Under the pieces are notes generated by a model. It was not told the origin of the DNA. It made no database searches and worked only from the letters and a program-made list of their open reading frames with translations. Shown in pieces: positions 1-9,765 of a stretch of DNA of 18,167 nucleotides. The translations under genes were made by a program, and so were the position numbers. The DNA comes from Planctomycetota bacterium. GTDB lineage: Bacteria; Planctomycetota; Phycisphaerae; Sedimentisphaerales; Anaerobacaceae. The stretch covers positions 1-18,167 of the forward strand of contig JADFHU010000019.1 in NCBI GenBank assembly GCA_022567055.1. Reading direction: 5' to 3'. Every line of letters starts with the position of its first letter. Position 1 is the first letter of the stretch.

Positions 1-1170
<1,170 letters not shown>

Positions 1171-1479
1171 ATTCTCTCCAATCGTGTTCTGAATTTCTTT
1201 TAAAACCTGTTCTGTATACACCTATGGTAGGGGCGGAGGTTTCGGGGTGTCTACGAAACCCTGGGAGTTGAGGTCGAGTTGACATTATTCGGGGAGCCTC
1301 AGAAGGAGAAGACCCCGTTTATTCTTCCTACCCGCGTCCGGTTAGCGATTCTGACTGATAGGATATTTGATTTACTGATTCTTCAACCATGGAAGGGGTT
1401 ATACCCCCGCGGAAAAAACAGATCAATGGGAAAACAGCCCCGGGGCTGTCGCATGTGGGTCGCATCCGGTCCATTTGAG
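1171..1479. other. Gene-free stretch upstream of katG, with a 16-bp perfect palindrome
   Basis: No convincing gene is seen here. A short reading frame on the plus strand runs on into the neighbouring repeat element and resembles nothing recognised. At 1434-1449 there is a perfect palindrome, ACAGCCCCGGGGCTGT. Read on the minus strand it is followed by TTTT, so it could be a poor terminator for transcription arriving from the asparaginase gene, although it has no loop. It could equally be a dyad protein-binding site. A smaller dyad, GGGGTTATACCCC, lies about 30 bases to its left. The katG promoter should be in this stretch on the minus strand, but no -35/-10 pair is convincing. Confidence 0.4.
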
Positions 1480-1667
1480 CTTAGGACCCGCACAACAATA
1501 ACTTACCGCTTCTCCATCTCATCTTCAGGTCGTATTTGGCCGTTCCTCAATCGCGAAAGCCTCAACGTAGGCACACTACGCCTCCGGCTTCGCTCAATCG
1601 ATCACGACCAAATCCAACCTAAATCTGAGCAGATAATTCGGTAACTTATTGTCGTGCACGTCCTTAG
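1480..1667. repeat. 188-bp MITE-like palindromic repeat, copy 1
   Basis: This element is a near-identical partner of 12636-12823: same length, with about 18 mismatches by eye (about 90% identity) and no gap. Its ends form a terminal inverted repeat of about 29 bp. The left end runs CTTAGGACCCGCAC and on through ACAATAACTTACCG; the right end, read inverted, runs CTAAGGACGTGCAC and on through ACAATAAGTTACCG. The middle folds into an imperfect hairpin around CGTAG-gcaca-CTACG with GCGAA/TTCGC further out. No transposase gene lies inside. The two copies share an open frame, but their differences mostly change the encoded residue, so coding is unlikely. It is best called a non-autonomous mobile element or an intergenic hairpin repeat. 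The family name is unknown to me. Confidence 0.85.
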
Positions 1668-1843
1668 ATACCATGAAGAAAGCTCCAATAAGGCCCGAAA
1701 TCTGGTCTCAACCGTAGTCTGCTGAAATGGGTGAGGCTGAATACAGAGGCTTTCCTAAGCCATCTGGCGACAGACGAAGGGGTTTCTGCAGCAACTCAAA
1801 GAGGATACTCAAACACCCTGGTTTTCCTGCATTGCCATAGGGG
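1668..1843. other. Short gap after the asparaginase gene
   Basis: There are 176 bases between the right end of the repeat element and the asparaginase stop codon. I see no gene, terminator or repeat here. Confidence 0.4.
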
Positions 1844-2974
1844 CTAATCTGTCGGACTGCCCTCGAGAAGGGGCTCGAGCGGCCGTAGTTCGGCGCCGTT
1901 TTCGGTACAAACCGCGTACGTCGAATGCTCCGAAGGGGCATACATCGCCACGCCTGCATGGTCGCCCTTGGCGTTGACGATGTAGAAGCTGAGACCGAAG
2001 TTGGGAAGTCCCCTGCTGTTGAGCAGCCGTTTCTCTATCGTGGCCTTGCGAACGCGCCTAAGCGCTTCCAGACCGGCGTCCTTGGGGTGCCTGCCCCTGC
2101 GCATCTCCTCGACGATGAGAAATGAACACAAGCCGAAGAGGTTGGCCTCGCCACGGCCCGTCGAGCCCGCGGCGCCGACGTCACCATCCACGTAGAGACC
2201 GGCGCCGAGAATCGGTGAATCGCCGACGCGCCCGGGAATCTTCCAGGCCAGACCGCTGGTGGTCGTCACGCCGCATACCTCGCCCTTGGCATTGACACCG
2301 TTGCAGTTGATGGTCCCCCAAAAATCATCGGGGTCGATCAAGCCTTCACGAACCATTTGGAGTCCGGCCTGATAGCCGGCTTTGGCCCGCTTCTCCGGGT
2401 CGAGATAGTGTTTGGGGTCGATGCGCCGTTTCCATTCAAGCCAGCGACCACGAGACTTCTCCGTGTTCAGGTCGTCTTCAATCTTGAAACCCATGTTGCG
2501 GGCGAATGTCTGGGCCCCTTGGCCCACCAGCAAATGATGATCGGTCGTTTCCATGACCGCCCGGGCCACAAGGGAAGGCGTGCGAACGCCCTCCAGAGCA
2601 GCGACGCCGCCGGCACGCTTCTTGGGACCGTGCATACAGCAGGAATCGAGTTGGACCACACCCTCCGCATTGGGCAGCCCACCGTATCCGACGCTCGAAT
2701 CTTTTGGATCCAGCTCGACGATGTTGACACCGGCGATGAGTGCGTCGAGCACATCCGCACCCTCAGTGATCATGTCAAATGCCGTTTCGACACAGGTCAT
2801 CGGGCCGCCGTTCTTGCGCGTGTTTCCATTGCGCGATGAGACAACCACCGGTTTGACACTGCTCGTCAGGTGCACCGTCGGTGCCTCTGCAAACAGGATT
2901 CGCGGCGTCGCCGTCGCCAAGCCCACTGCAGTACCCGATTTGATGAAGTCACGTCGACTAACCTGTTTTACCAT
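1844..2974 (-). CDS. Tat-exported N4-(beta-N-acetylglucosaminyl)-L-asparaginase family Ntn hydrolase
   Basis: Glycosylasparaginase/isoaspartyl peptidase family enzyme, expected to cleave the asparagine-sugar bond or a related beta-aspartyl amide. Members are made as a precursor that cuts itself to expose an N-terminal threonine. Counting from the ATG at 2974 (376 aa), a twin-arginine leader SRRDFIKSGTAVGLATATP lies near the N-terminus, so folded export to the periplasm is likely. FWGTINCNGVN contains the candidate catalytic Thr, at about residue 221. The downstream VTTTSGLAWKIPGRVGDSPI and GAGLYVDGDVGAAGSTGRGE segments are the family substrate pocket. A GTG three codons upstream is also open, but it overlaps the AGGAG ribosome-binding site, so the ATG was preferred. 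The gene stands alone, with a repeat element just upstream. The family is secure. The exact substrate (glycoprotein asparagine, isoaspartyl peptide or another amide) is not. Confidence 0.93.
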   Translation of the reverse strand: MVKQVSRRDFIKSGTAVGLATATPRILFAEAPTVHLTSSVKPVVVSSRNGNTRKNGGPMTCVETAFDMITEGADVLDALIAGVNIVELDPKDSSVGYGGLPNAEGVVQLDSCCMHGPKKRAGGVAALEGVRTPSLVARAVMETTDHHLLVGQGAQTFARNMGFKIEDDLNTEKSRGRWLEWKRRIDPKHYLDPEKRAKAGYQAGLQMVREGLIDPDDFWGTINCNGVNAKGEVCGVTTTSGLAWKIPGRVGDSPILGAGLYVDGDVGAAGSTGRGEANLFGLCSFLIVEEMRRGRHPKDAGLEALRRVRKATIEKRLLNSRGLPNFGLSFYIVNAKGDHAGVAMYAPSEHSTYAVCTENGAELRPLEPLLEGSPTD

Positions 2975-2982
2975 GGGACTCA

Positions 2983-2987
2983 CTCCT
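2983..2987 (-). promoter_or_regulatory. Ribosome-binding site that fixes the asparaginase start
   Basis: AGGAG on the minus strand lies 8 bases upstream of the ATG at 2974 and overlaps the alternative GTG at 2981-2983. This decides the start in favour of the ATG. Confidence 0.75.
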
Positions 2988-2998
2988 AAAAAACGATG

Positions 2999-3228
2999 TT
3001 AGGGACCGGTAAGAAATAACTTGGACTTTTGAATGCCCAATTGCACCCCATCTTTGATCGTTCCTCGATCGCGACATCCGCGACGTAGAACAGCTACGTC
3101 TGTGGTATCGCTAAAGAACGCTTGGAAGGGACAGTCTTTTACAAAGACTGTCCCCCATCCCTGTTTCTACCAAATATGGAGCACACTTGAACCCCAAAGT
3201 GCCCAACTTATTTATTGCCGATCCCTTA
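2999..3228. repeat. 230-bp relative of the 188-bp element, with a nested hairpin
   Basis: The ends form an inverted repeat matching about 21 of 26 positions. The left end reads TTAGGGACCGGTAAGAAATA, then ACTTGG; the right end, inverted, reads TAAGGGATCGGCAATAAATA, then AGTTGG. The end pattern and the inner block (CGTTCCTCGATCGCGA, then ACGTAG-aacag-CTACGT) align with the two 188-bp copies, so it belongs to the same superfamily but is a diverged branch. It is about 42 bp longer, nearly accounted for by a segment with a perfect hairpin at 3128-3154. It fills the space between the tamA stop codon and the asparaginase start, so it forms part of the asparaginase leader or promoter region. Confidence 0.75.
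3128..3154. repeat. Perfect 12-bp hairpin (GGGACAGTCTTT / AAAGACTGTCCC)
   Basis: Two perfect 12-base arms are separated by the loop TAC. The GGGACAGTC...GACTGTCCC form resembles hairpins that accompany REP-associated tyrosine transposases in many bacteria (recalled, not searched). A decayed transposase of that type lies at about 16630-16977. It could also halt transcription leaving tamA, but it has no T-tract after the stem. Confidence 0.65.
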
Positions 3229-3244
3229 ATATGTCAACAGCCAT

Positions 3245-5338
3245 CTAGAAAGGCATGCCCACCGCAAAGTGTATCACGAATCTGTCTTCGCCCGGTCGCC
3301 GCTTGGGATTGAAGCCGACGTCCAGGCGGATCGGTCCGATGGGTAGTCCGTAGCGTAGGCCTAGACCCAATGCCGATCTGAAGTCCTCGAAGGCCTCGCC
3401 GGTGGTCAGTCCGACATTGCCATAGTCGGCGAAGAGCGCGGCGGCAAAGTGTCCCGCGATGCGTTGCCGGAGCTCGAGAGAGAGAAGATTCCGTACCTCA
3501 CCGCCCACCGGGTCACCCCCGGCATCCTTAGGACCCAGTTCGGATTGCCGAAAACTCCGCACGCTATTTTCGCCACCATTGAAGAGCCGCTCCTGTATCG
3601 GGATGGATTCCGTCTTTCGAATGGGTGCGATCCAGCGAGTGGCAACACGACTGCAGAGCACGGTCCCCTCCTTCAACTCGACATAGTGACTGGCAGATGC
3701 CCCGATATGCACGAAGGAGATCTCTCCTGCCAGCGCAGGGTCGCCCACTTCGGCGAAGGCGCGGGCGTTAACGCCACGGGTGGGCATAAATAGGTCGTTG
3801 CGGGAGTCGTATTGCAGGAAGGGACCCAGGGCGCCCAGGTGGAGATTGGTCTCTTCTTTAAAAGGAGATTGAGCCGATAGGTTTTGGACGTGAGACAGGC
3901 TAAAACGATAGGTCGAACCAATAGTCCATCTCTCGGTGAGCGGCTTGGACAAGCGAAAGCCGACCTTGGACTCCCGAATGGTGAAGGAGGGTTCCTCGCG
4001 CGTCAGGAAGGAGACCGGCAGATCGGCCTTCCACTGACTCTGCAGAAACCAGGGATCGGTCAGGGAAAACTTGAGCTGCGCCCCGCGGATCGAAGCGCCC
4101 ACCTCGGCGCTGCCGATCAGCCCTCGACCGAACAGGTTCCTCTCCCGGATGCCCGTCTTGCCGCGCAGAAGGTCATAGGAGCCGAAGCCGACTTCGTAAA
4201 AGCGTTCACGCGAGGGCCGCTCCGACACCTGGACGTGCAGATCCCTGTGGCTGACCTCCTCTTCCGAGGGATTCGCCCGCTCGCCATGCCCAGGACTCTC
4301 CTCTTTCTTCAGATCGATCGCGACCGCGCTGAAGAGGCCCGTCTCGAAGAGGCGGCGGTAACTCCGACGAACCGTCCGCCCGCGGTAGAGATCACCCGAT
4401 TTCACCCGCATCTGATTGAGGATAAAGGTCCGGCGAACGCGTTCATTTCCCTCGATCAGGATGTCGCCAATCAGGGTCTTCGCCCCGGCCGTGACCTCGA
4501 CCTCCAGGGTCATGCGCACCTGTTGTTCCGTTTCGGTCGGTAGGGCGACGACCTCGGCGACTGCATCGGGATAACCCTCGTCGGCGTAGAGATCCTCGAC
4601 CGCGGTCTTCACCTCCAGACGCAGCAGAGGTGCATAGGCCGAACCGGCCAGGGCCTGGAATCGATCGATCCGACCGGCTGTCACTGCAACGTCGCTCCCG
4701 GTGAGGATGACGGCCTCCAGCACATACTGCCGGCCCTCCGAGATTTCGATCTGCACGTTGGCCTGCGTTTGATCGGTGGAGAAGGTGACATTCTTGGCTG
4801 CGACCCGCACCTCCAGATAGCCATCCCGTCGATAGGCCTTTTCCACGGCACTGGCAAGCGAGGAGACATAGGACTTGACGTAGACCGCCGCCCCCAGGCC
4901 CAGAAGGCCCGATCCCCCTCGTGGCGCCAGGGCAGCGAGTGCTTCGTCGCCGATAACCGTATTGCCCTTGAATGCGACGGTTCCCAGGAGAACGCGGGGT
5001 CCCTCGGCAATGGTGAGGGTGGCCTCGGCCTCCCCGTAGCGATAGGTCACACGGACGAAGTGATACCCTCGCCCGCGGTAGTAGCGTTCGATCTCATACG
5101 CCAGATCGTCAATTCCCGATTTGCGGAACCCTTGGCTGTGGAGGTTTTCAATTTGCCCTTTCATCGCGCGACGCAGCGCCTCTTCAGAGATCTCCCGGGC
5201 GCCGGCGATGACAAGATTGGCTGTTTCGAGATCGGTGTTTCCCTCCGCTCGAAGATGTGCAGGTCCGAAATGGATGGGCAATAGGAGTAGACAGACACAG
5301 ACTCTTCTCTCCCAACGCGCTGTTCGCCTTTCAATCAT
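3245..5338 (-). CDS. tamA: Omp85-family outer membrane protein, TamA-like
   Basis: Outer membrane beta-barrel of the BamA/TamA superfamily, expected to insert or assemble outer-membrane proteins together with TamB. In the 697 residues, a hydrophobic stretch VCVCLLLLPIHFG (about 13-25) is the signal peptide. Four POTRA-like repeats follow, at about 41-112, 115-203, 205-285 and 287-375; the last has the typical GDILIEGNERV and RRLFETGLFSAVAI. The barrel runs from about 380 to the C-terminal phenylalanine, and the loop motif appears as NSVRSF in place of the usual VRGF/Y. Classical TamA has three POTRA domains and BamA five, so four is intermediate. The TamA call rests mainly on the adjoining tamB, whose stop overlaps this start by 8 bp, implying coupled translation. 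It could instead be a BamA paralogue. The ATG at 5338 suits both the overlap and the signal peptide. Confidence 0.88.
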   Translation of the reverse strand: MIERRTARWERRVCVCLLLLPIHFGPAHLRAEGNTDLETANLVIAGAREISEEALRRAMKGQIENLHSQGFRKSGIDDLAYEIERYYRGRGYHFVRVTYRYGEAEATLTIAEGPRVLLGTVAFKGNTVIGDEALAALAPRGGSGLLGLGAAVYVKSYVSSLASAVEKAYRRDGYLEVRVAAKNVTFSTDQTQANVQIEISEGRQYVLEAVILTGSDVAVTAGRIDRFQALAGSAYAPLLRLEVKTAVEDLYADEGYPDAVAEVVALPTETEQQVRMTLEVEVTAGAKTLIGDILIEGNERVRRTFILNQMRVKSGDLYRGRTVRRSYRRLFETGLFSAVAIDLKKEESPGHGERANPSEEEVSHRDLHVQVSERPSRERFYEVGFGSYDLLRGKTGIRERNLFGRGLIGSAEVGASIRGAQLKFSLTDPWFLQSQWKADLPVSFLTREEPSFTIRESKVGFRLSKPLTERWTIGSTYRFSLSHVQNLSAQSPFKEETNLHLGALGPFLQYDSRNDLFMPTRGVNARAFAEVGDPALAGEISFVHIGASASHYVELKEGTVLCSRVATRWIAPIRKTESIPIQERLFNGGENSVRSFRQSELGPKDAGGDPVGGEVRNLLSLELRQRIAGHFAAALFADYGNVGLTTGEAFEDFRSALGLGLRYGLPIGPIRLDVGFNPKRRPGEDRFVIHFAVGMPF

Positions 5339-8300
5339 GGACGACCAGTCTCACACCGATACTGTAACCGTCGAATTCGTCACGTTGACCGACCAGATAG
5401 AGATCGTCCCTCTCTGAAAACAATTCCCGCTTGACTCTAAAGCGGGCCTCCCAGGTATCGGCCCCGGAATAGCTCACGTTCTGTCCACTCTCGTACTCGA
5501 AACGATCGAGGATCGAGGTCGAGGTGTCGTCGATGTCTTCCTCACCGAACAGCCGTTGCAGCAGATGGAGGGCAAAGTATTGGGCCACGGCGAAGGCGGC
5601 CTTCTGCTGCGCCTCGGGATCCACGCTATCCGGCATCTTTCCCGTGGTGACGAGGAGCAGCAATTGATCCGCCGGCAGGGGCGGACTGGAGGACAGGGTG
5701 ACGACGGGCTCATTGTAGGGGCCGGTGACGGAGACAGTGACATCGTAGCCCCGAACACGACAGACACCCAGGAGGGTCAGTTCCGGATAGAGGGGGCGTT
5801 TCTCATGAAAGGTAATCACGCTGGATTCTGTCTTGATGTCCGCAACAGGCAGTTTGAACACAAACTCATCCAGATACAGGGAGCCGACCAGATAAGGCGT
5901 TTCTCCCGGGCCGAGTAGGCGCAGGTCCGGCCGCAGGCGTCCCTGGAAAGCCTCTCCCTCGAGGTCAATCGCCTTTTGGCTGGTGATGGCCACATTGAGT
6001 GTCATGTCTTTCAGCGGCGCGTCCCTCAGGCTGAAGAGCTGAAGGGCCGCCGATCGCTGCGTCAGATCCTTCTCATGTGGTTCGCCCAGGGCCCCCTGAG
6101 CCCGGCTCAAGAGCGCGCCCAGGGTCATGGACCCCATCTGTTGGCGCATCCGGCCCTCGGTGATCCGGAGGGCCCCCGTGACCTCCAACGCGGACAGCGG
6201 CCCTCTCACGGCAATCTCGACATCGCTACGAATCTTGAGGTTATCGGTACGGGCCAGCAGGAGGTCTTTCCCGGTGATCGCAAGATCAAACCGAGGTTCT
6301 TGCACGAGAGAAAGAATCTCACCACTGACCTCCATTGGGGCCCCTCCCAACTCGGTGACGAAGGAATCCACTGTCACTCGGTCTCCATCCAACGCGAGGT
6401 CGGCGTTGAGTTCAAGCAGCGGCGGAAGACCTTCGAATCGCGCGGTCACATCCTGCAAATGAAGCGTTGCGGTGAATCGGGGATCTTGCGAAGACCCGGT
6501 CAAGTGTCCCTCTAGGGTCGCCTCCCCCGAGAGCCGGTACTGCTGCGATGTGAATTGGGCAAGCTGCGCAAGATCGTTGACGTCGCCGGCCACGGTGACA
6601 TCCAGTTCGTCGAACAACGGGACTTGGAGATGGGCGAAGAGGTCGACCAGAGGAGGCTTGAGCACGGCCCTCCCCGACACGCTGAGATCCACGGCCTCTA
6701 ACCGGCAGTCGGCCCGCTCCAAGGTAAGGAGCCCCTCCCGATACTGGAGGTCGATGGCCAGGCTCCCCAAGACGGGAGCGCTCGAAACGTGCTCGCTGTT
6801 CGGGTCGTGGAACTCGAACTCGGGGACACGCAGGGCCAGGTCGACCTGGGGGTCACCGCTTGAAAGCCAAACCTGCGCCCGAAGATCCATGGACTTCAGC
6901 TTTCCCGAGGCAGGGTAGGCGAGTTCGATCGCGCCACTGCTCAGTTGAAGTTCCAGGGTCTCGGGCAGAAAAGGCCCGGTCTCCGTCTGCGCCAGGAGCC
7001 GGCATCGCCCCTTGCAAAGAAAGTCCACATCCCGCATCGAAAATGGCAGCAGCGGCGGACCCAGGGGAAAGGCGCCGGGATAGCGCAGTCTGAGGTCGGC
7101 AAGGTGCCCAGGCACTTCGCCCTCTGTCGTGGGCAAGAGCCCCAGGTGAAGCTCGCCTCTGCCGTCGCTCAGGGTAATGGGCGGCTCAATTGTAAAATGA
7201 GATTTCTCCAGGTCGAAGGCAAGCCGGCTCTCTCCCACGCTGCGCCAGGTGACGTCGGGGAGCGCATAGACCAGTCGACCCAGAGAGAATGCACCGGAGG
7301 TCAGCGACTCGGACAGTTCACCCGCGAGGCGTAACGAGAGATGACCTTCTGCTAAAGGAAAGGCGTCGATACTGAGAGAGAGATGGTCCGCTGCCTTCTT
7401 CAGTTCGAGCCATGTGACTGTTCTCGACGGCTCGCCGTCTACTCTGCCGGATCTAACCGTGAGGTCCACATCAGGCCATCGACAATCCCCCCGCACCGTG
7501 GCCTGAAACTGCGCCTCTCCTGGAGGAAGGTGGGCGGCAAGATCGGGCTGCAGTCCCCGGACCAAGCCGACTAAGTCCTCGGCTTTTCCGCTCAACGTGA
7601 GAGCCTCTAGATATCCATCCTCCCAACGGATCGCCCCCTGGACGGCAAGATCGAAGGGAGCCGGGATCTCAGAGTGCAAACGGAGGCCGACGACACGCAG
7701 TGTCTCACTGTTGACCTCGACATCCCCCTCCAGGGTTCCGAGAGGAAACTCTGCCAGCGTAAGGTCTCTGCCCTGCAATCCGACTTCGATCGTCGGCTCA
7801 GTGAGTGGCCCCAGCGTGGCAAAGGAAAAGTTGAGCATGCCGCCGAGCTGCGGGACGCCCTCGGGGAGCCATCGAGCCAAATCGTTGAGATCTCCGATCT
7901 CGCCCTGCCCCGCCACCCTCGAGGGAGAAAAGTCCAACTGAATCGTCAGGCCGTCCAGTTCAAAGGCCGCCTTTCCGTCCAGGCGTTGCAGATCCACTTC
8001 GCCCCGGCCCGCAACGCCGCTATGACCCAAGGCAAAACGCAAGTCTCTGAGGGATCCTGCGGCATAGGTACACTCTAGCGCCAGCGTCTCCTCTCCAGTC
8101 CTCTCGCCCAGAGTCCAGGCGACGCCTGCGTCGAGGGAGACGACAGAGCCCTGTGCAGGGTCGGAAGTCACATCGAGAGCAAGACCGTCGATCTGGAGCC
8201 AATCGTCTCCGCGGCGGACAAGCAGACGCTCCACCGTCGTATGGATCTCGGGCAGTCCCTGAGGCCAGGTAAAGGGAGCGGTCTCTTCTTCGGGCCCGGC

Positions 8301-8702
8301 ACTCGGCGGCCCATGTAGAAGGTCCACTTCCAAGACGAGCCCCTCAAGGGAGATGGCCTCGACGCCTTCCAGGTCACCCAGGATGAGTTTTAGCCAAGAG
8401 GTTCGGATGTCAAGCTTGCGAAAGGCAATGTCGCGAACGGGGCCCTGGGCCGGCGCGCTTCCCCGCATTACCCCTGTCACCGTCACTCGGCCCGCCAAGG
8501 AAATGGCGACGCTCTCTGCGTGTAGTTCCATGCCCAGGAGCGCAGGCGTGACACGGGGGAGCGCCCGCCGGACGAGGGTGTTGCGGAATAGGACGAGTAA
8601 CAACGGCACCAGGAGCAGGCTTAGCAGCGCGGCCACCCAACGACGTCTCCATCGACCCCGGCGTCCTCTCCCCTGCCCAATATCGGGTTGTCGCCTACTC
8701 AT
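5331..8702 (-). CDS. tamB: TamB/DUF490 inner-membrane translocation and assembly protein
   Basis: Large AsmA-like/TamB protein (1123 aa from the chosen start), thought to span the periplasm as a long hydrophobic beta groove and to work with TamA in outer-membrane protein or phospholipid transport. A basic N-terminus (RRGRWRRRW) precedes one membrane anchor, about residues 22-40 (VAALLSLLLVPLLLVLF). The body is the repetitive, beta-rich, low-cysteine sequence typical of the family. The last 300 or so residues form the DUF490 domain, ending ...EFDGYSIGVRLVVHD. The frame is open back to a TTG at 8774. The ATG at 8702 was preferred because it has AGAGAG just upstream and places the basic/membrane segment near the N-terminus. 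It precedes tamA, the reverse of the E. coli tamA-tamB order. Confidence 0.9.
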   Translation of the reverse strand: MSRRQPDIGQGRGRRGRWRRRWVAALLSLLLVPLLLVLFRNTLVRRALPRVTPALLGMELHAESVAISLAGRVTVTGVMRGSAPAQGPVRDIAFRKLDIRTSWLKLILGDLEGVEAISLEGLVLEVDLLHGPPSAGPEEETAPFTWPQGLPEIHTTVERLLVRRGDDWLQIDGLALDVTSDPAQGSVVSLDAGVAWTLGERTGEETLALECTYAAGSLRDLRFALGHSGVAGRGEVDLQRLDGKAAFELDGLTIQLDFSPSRVAGQGEIGDLNDLARWLPEGVPQLGGMLNFSFATLGPLTEPTIEVGLQGRDLTLAEFPLGTLEGDVEVNSETLRVVGLRLHSEIPAPFDLAVQGAIRWEDGYLEALTLSGKAEDLVGLVRGLQPDLAAHLPPGEAQFQATVRGDCRWPDVDLTVRSGRVDGEPSRTVTWLELKKAADHLSLSIDAFPLAEGHLSLRLAGELSESLTSGAFSLGRLVYALPDVTWRSVGESRLAFDLEKSHFTIEPPITLSDGRGELHLGLLPTTEGEVPGHLADLRLRYPGAFPLGPPLLPFSMRDVDFLCKGRCRLLAQTETGPFLPETLELQLSSGAIELAYPASGKLKSMDLRAQVWLSSGDPQVDLALRVPEFEFHDPNSEHVSSAPVLGSLAIDLQYREGLLTLERADCRLEAVDLSVSGRAVLKPPLVDLFAHLQVPLFDELDVTVAGDVNDLAQLAQFTSQQYRLSGEATLEGHLTGSSQDPRFTATLHLQDVTARFEGLPPLLELNADLALDGDRVTVDSFVTELGGAPMEVSGEILSLVQEPRFDLAITGKDLLLARTDNLKIRSDVEIAVRGPLSALEVTGALRITEGRMRQQMGSMTLGALLSRAQGALGEPHEKDLTQRSAALQLFSLRDAPLKDMTLNVAITSQKAIDLEGEAFQGRLRPDLRLLGPGETPYLVGSLYLDEFVFKLPVADIKTESSVITFHEKRPLYPELTLLGVCRVRGYDVTVSVTGPYNEPVVTLSSSPPLPADQLLLLVTTGKMPDSVDPEAQQKAAFAVAQYFALHLLQRLFGEEDIDDTSTSILDRFEYESGQNVSYSGADTWEARFRVKRELFSERDDLYLVGQRDEFDGYSIGVRLVVHD

Positions 8703-9024
8703 GCTCTCTGTATAATGGTAGATCCTTGCCTGCAACCGCCAGGAGTCGACCCTTGCAGGGACCGCGATCTCCAAGACTCTTGACCTGTTGTGATTCTACT
8801 GTGCCGGTGAGTCAGCACAAGCTTTTGTAAACAAGGCATGCCAGCAGCGCTTGAGTAATCAGTAGTCAGTAGTCGGTAGTCGGTCCGCTCAGTCCTCAGT
8901 GATCGGTTTGGGCTAAGAATTAATCAATTTGTCACTGATTACGACCTTGGTGAGATCCCGGAAAGGGGAGAAAAAAGGCTCGTTCAAGTCTGCGTTGATT
9001 AAGATGCGATTGCCCTGAGTGCCC
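8703..9024. other. Divergent intergenic region between tamB and the glycosyltransferase
   Basis: No gene is seen. The stretch should contain the promoters for tamB-tamA (minus) and for the plus-strand four-gene run, but no strong -35/-10 pair was found. It holds a heptamer tandem repeat (8854-8881) and a loose inverted repeat, TCAGTGA...TCACTGA, just after it. Confidence 0.4.
8854..8881. repeat. Heptamer tandem repeat, four units of RGTARTC
   Basis: Four contiguous 7-base units: AGTAATC, AGTAGTC, AGTAGTC, GGTAGTC. A decayed fifth unit (GGTCCGC) may follow. It lies entirely in the gap between divergent genes. Confidence 0.85.
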
Positions 9025-9738
9025 ATGACCGAACAGAAGGACAAGACGCGATTCTCCATTGTTATCCCTGTGATCGATGAATCGGAGACCATCCGTCCCC
9101 TGCTTGAGTCACTGCGGCAGCAGGCCCGCATCGAGCAATGCCAAATCATCGTCGTGGACGGCGACCCGAACGGATCCACCTTACAGGTGATCGATGACCC
9201 GGCCGTCACCCAGCTCACCAGTGCCAGGGGTCGCGGCCTCCAGATGAACCGCGGAGCTGAAGAGGCGCGAGGTGACATCCTGGTCTTCCTGCACGTCGAC
9301 ACACGTTTGCCCCCGGGCAGCCTCAGCCTGATCGATCGTACCCTGGAGGATCCTCGGTACGTTGCAGGCGCGTTCAATCTCCAGATTGCCTCCGCTCGTC
9401 CGGTTCTAAAGCTGATTGCCCGAACCGCCAACCTCCGCTCGCGTGTCACGCGTGTCCCCTACGGAGATCAGGCCATCTTCATCGACAGAGACTATTTTGT
9501 TCGCATGGGTCGGTTTCGAGAGATTCCCATCATGGAAGAGGTGGACCTCTTGCGGAGAATCAGGCGAAACGGAGACCATATCTGCATCCTCCGTGAAGCG
9601 GTGTTGACCTCTCCGCGCCGTTGGGAGGCAGAGGGTCCCCTCTACACGACCCTGCGAAACCAACTCCTCATCCTGCTGTTCGGGCTCGGTATCAAGCCGG
9701 AAAAACTTGCCCAACTGTACCGAAGCACGGGAACCTAG
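9025..9738 (+). CDS. Family 2 glycosyltransferase, TIGR04283 type (rSAM/selenodomain-associated transferase 2)
   Basis: GT-A fold glycosyltransferase of about 237 residues. FSIVIPVIDESETI (10-23) is the nucleotide-sugar entry motif, IVVDGDPNGST (42-52) the first acidic patch, and FLHVDTRLP (89-97) the DxD-like metal-binding site. ARGRGLQMNRGA (68-79) and PYGDQAIFIDRDYF further on are the hallmarks by which I assign the TIGR04283 subfamily. These transferases travel with radical SAM proteins of the ArsS type. The start is uncertain: a GTG at 9019 is in frame two codons before the ATG at 9025, and neither has a clear ribosome-binding site. It leads a run of four same-strand genes with gaps of about 27-63 bases. 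The donor and acceptor cannot be read from the sequence. No membrane segment or signal peptide is seen. Confidence 0.88.
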   Translation: MTEQKDKTRFSIVIPVIDESETIRPLLESLRQQARIEQCQIIVVDGDPNGSTLQVIDDPAVTQLTSARGRGLQMNRGAEEARGDILVFLHVDTRLPPGSLSLIDRTLEDPRYVAGAFNLQIASARPVLKLIARTANLRSRVTRVPYGDQAIFIDRDYFVRMGRFREIPIMEEVDLLRRIRRNGDHICILREAVLTSPRRWEAEGPLYTTLRNQLLILLFGLGIKPEKLAQLYRSTGT

Positions 9739-9765
9739 GGCGAATGTCCTCGCGTTTATTCTTTC

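Noticed and set aside
1279..1644. A 121-codon open frame on the plus strand that includes the first repeat element
   Set aside because: The equivalent frame in the second element copy is also open, but differences between the copies are mostly residue-changing, and the part outside the element resembles nothing. Better explained as chance within a repeat.
3128..3154. Intrinsic terminator for tamA
   Set aside because: The stem is perfect, but no run of T follows on the minus strand, and the hairpin style suggests a mobile repeat.
8882..8920. CRISPR-like direct repeats next to the heptamer array
   Set aside because: Units are 7 bases with no spacers, so this is a simple tandem repeat.
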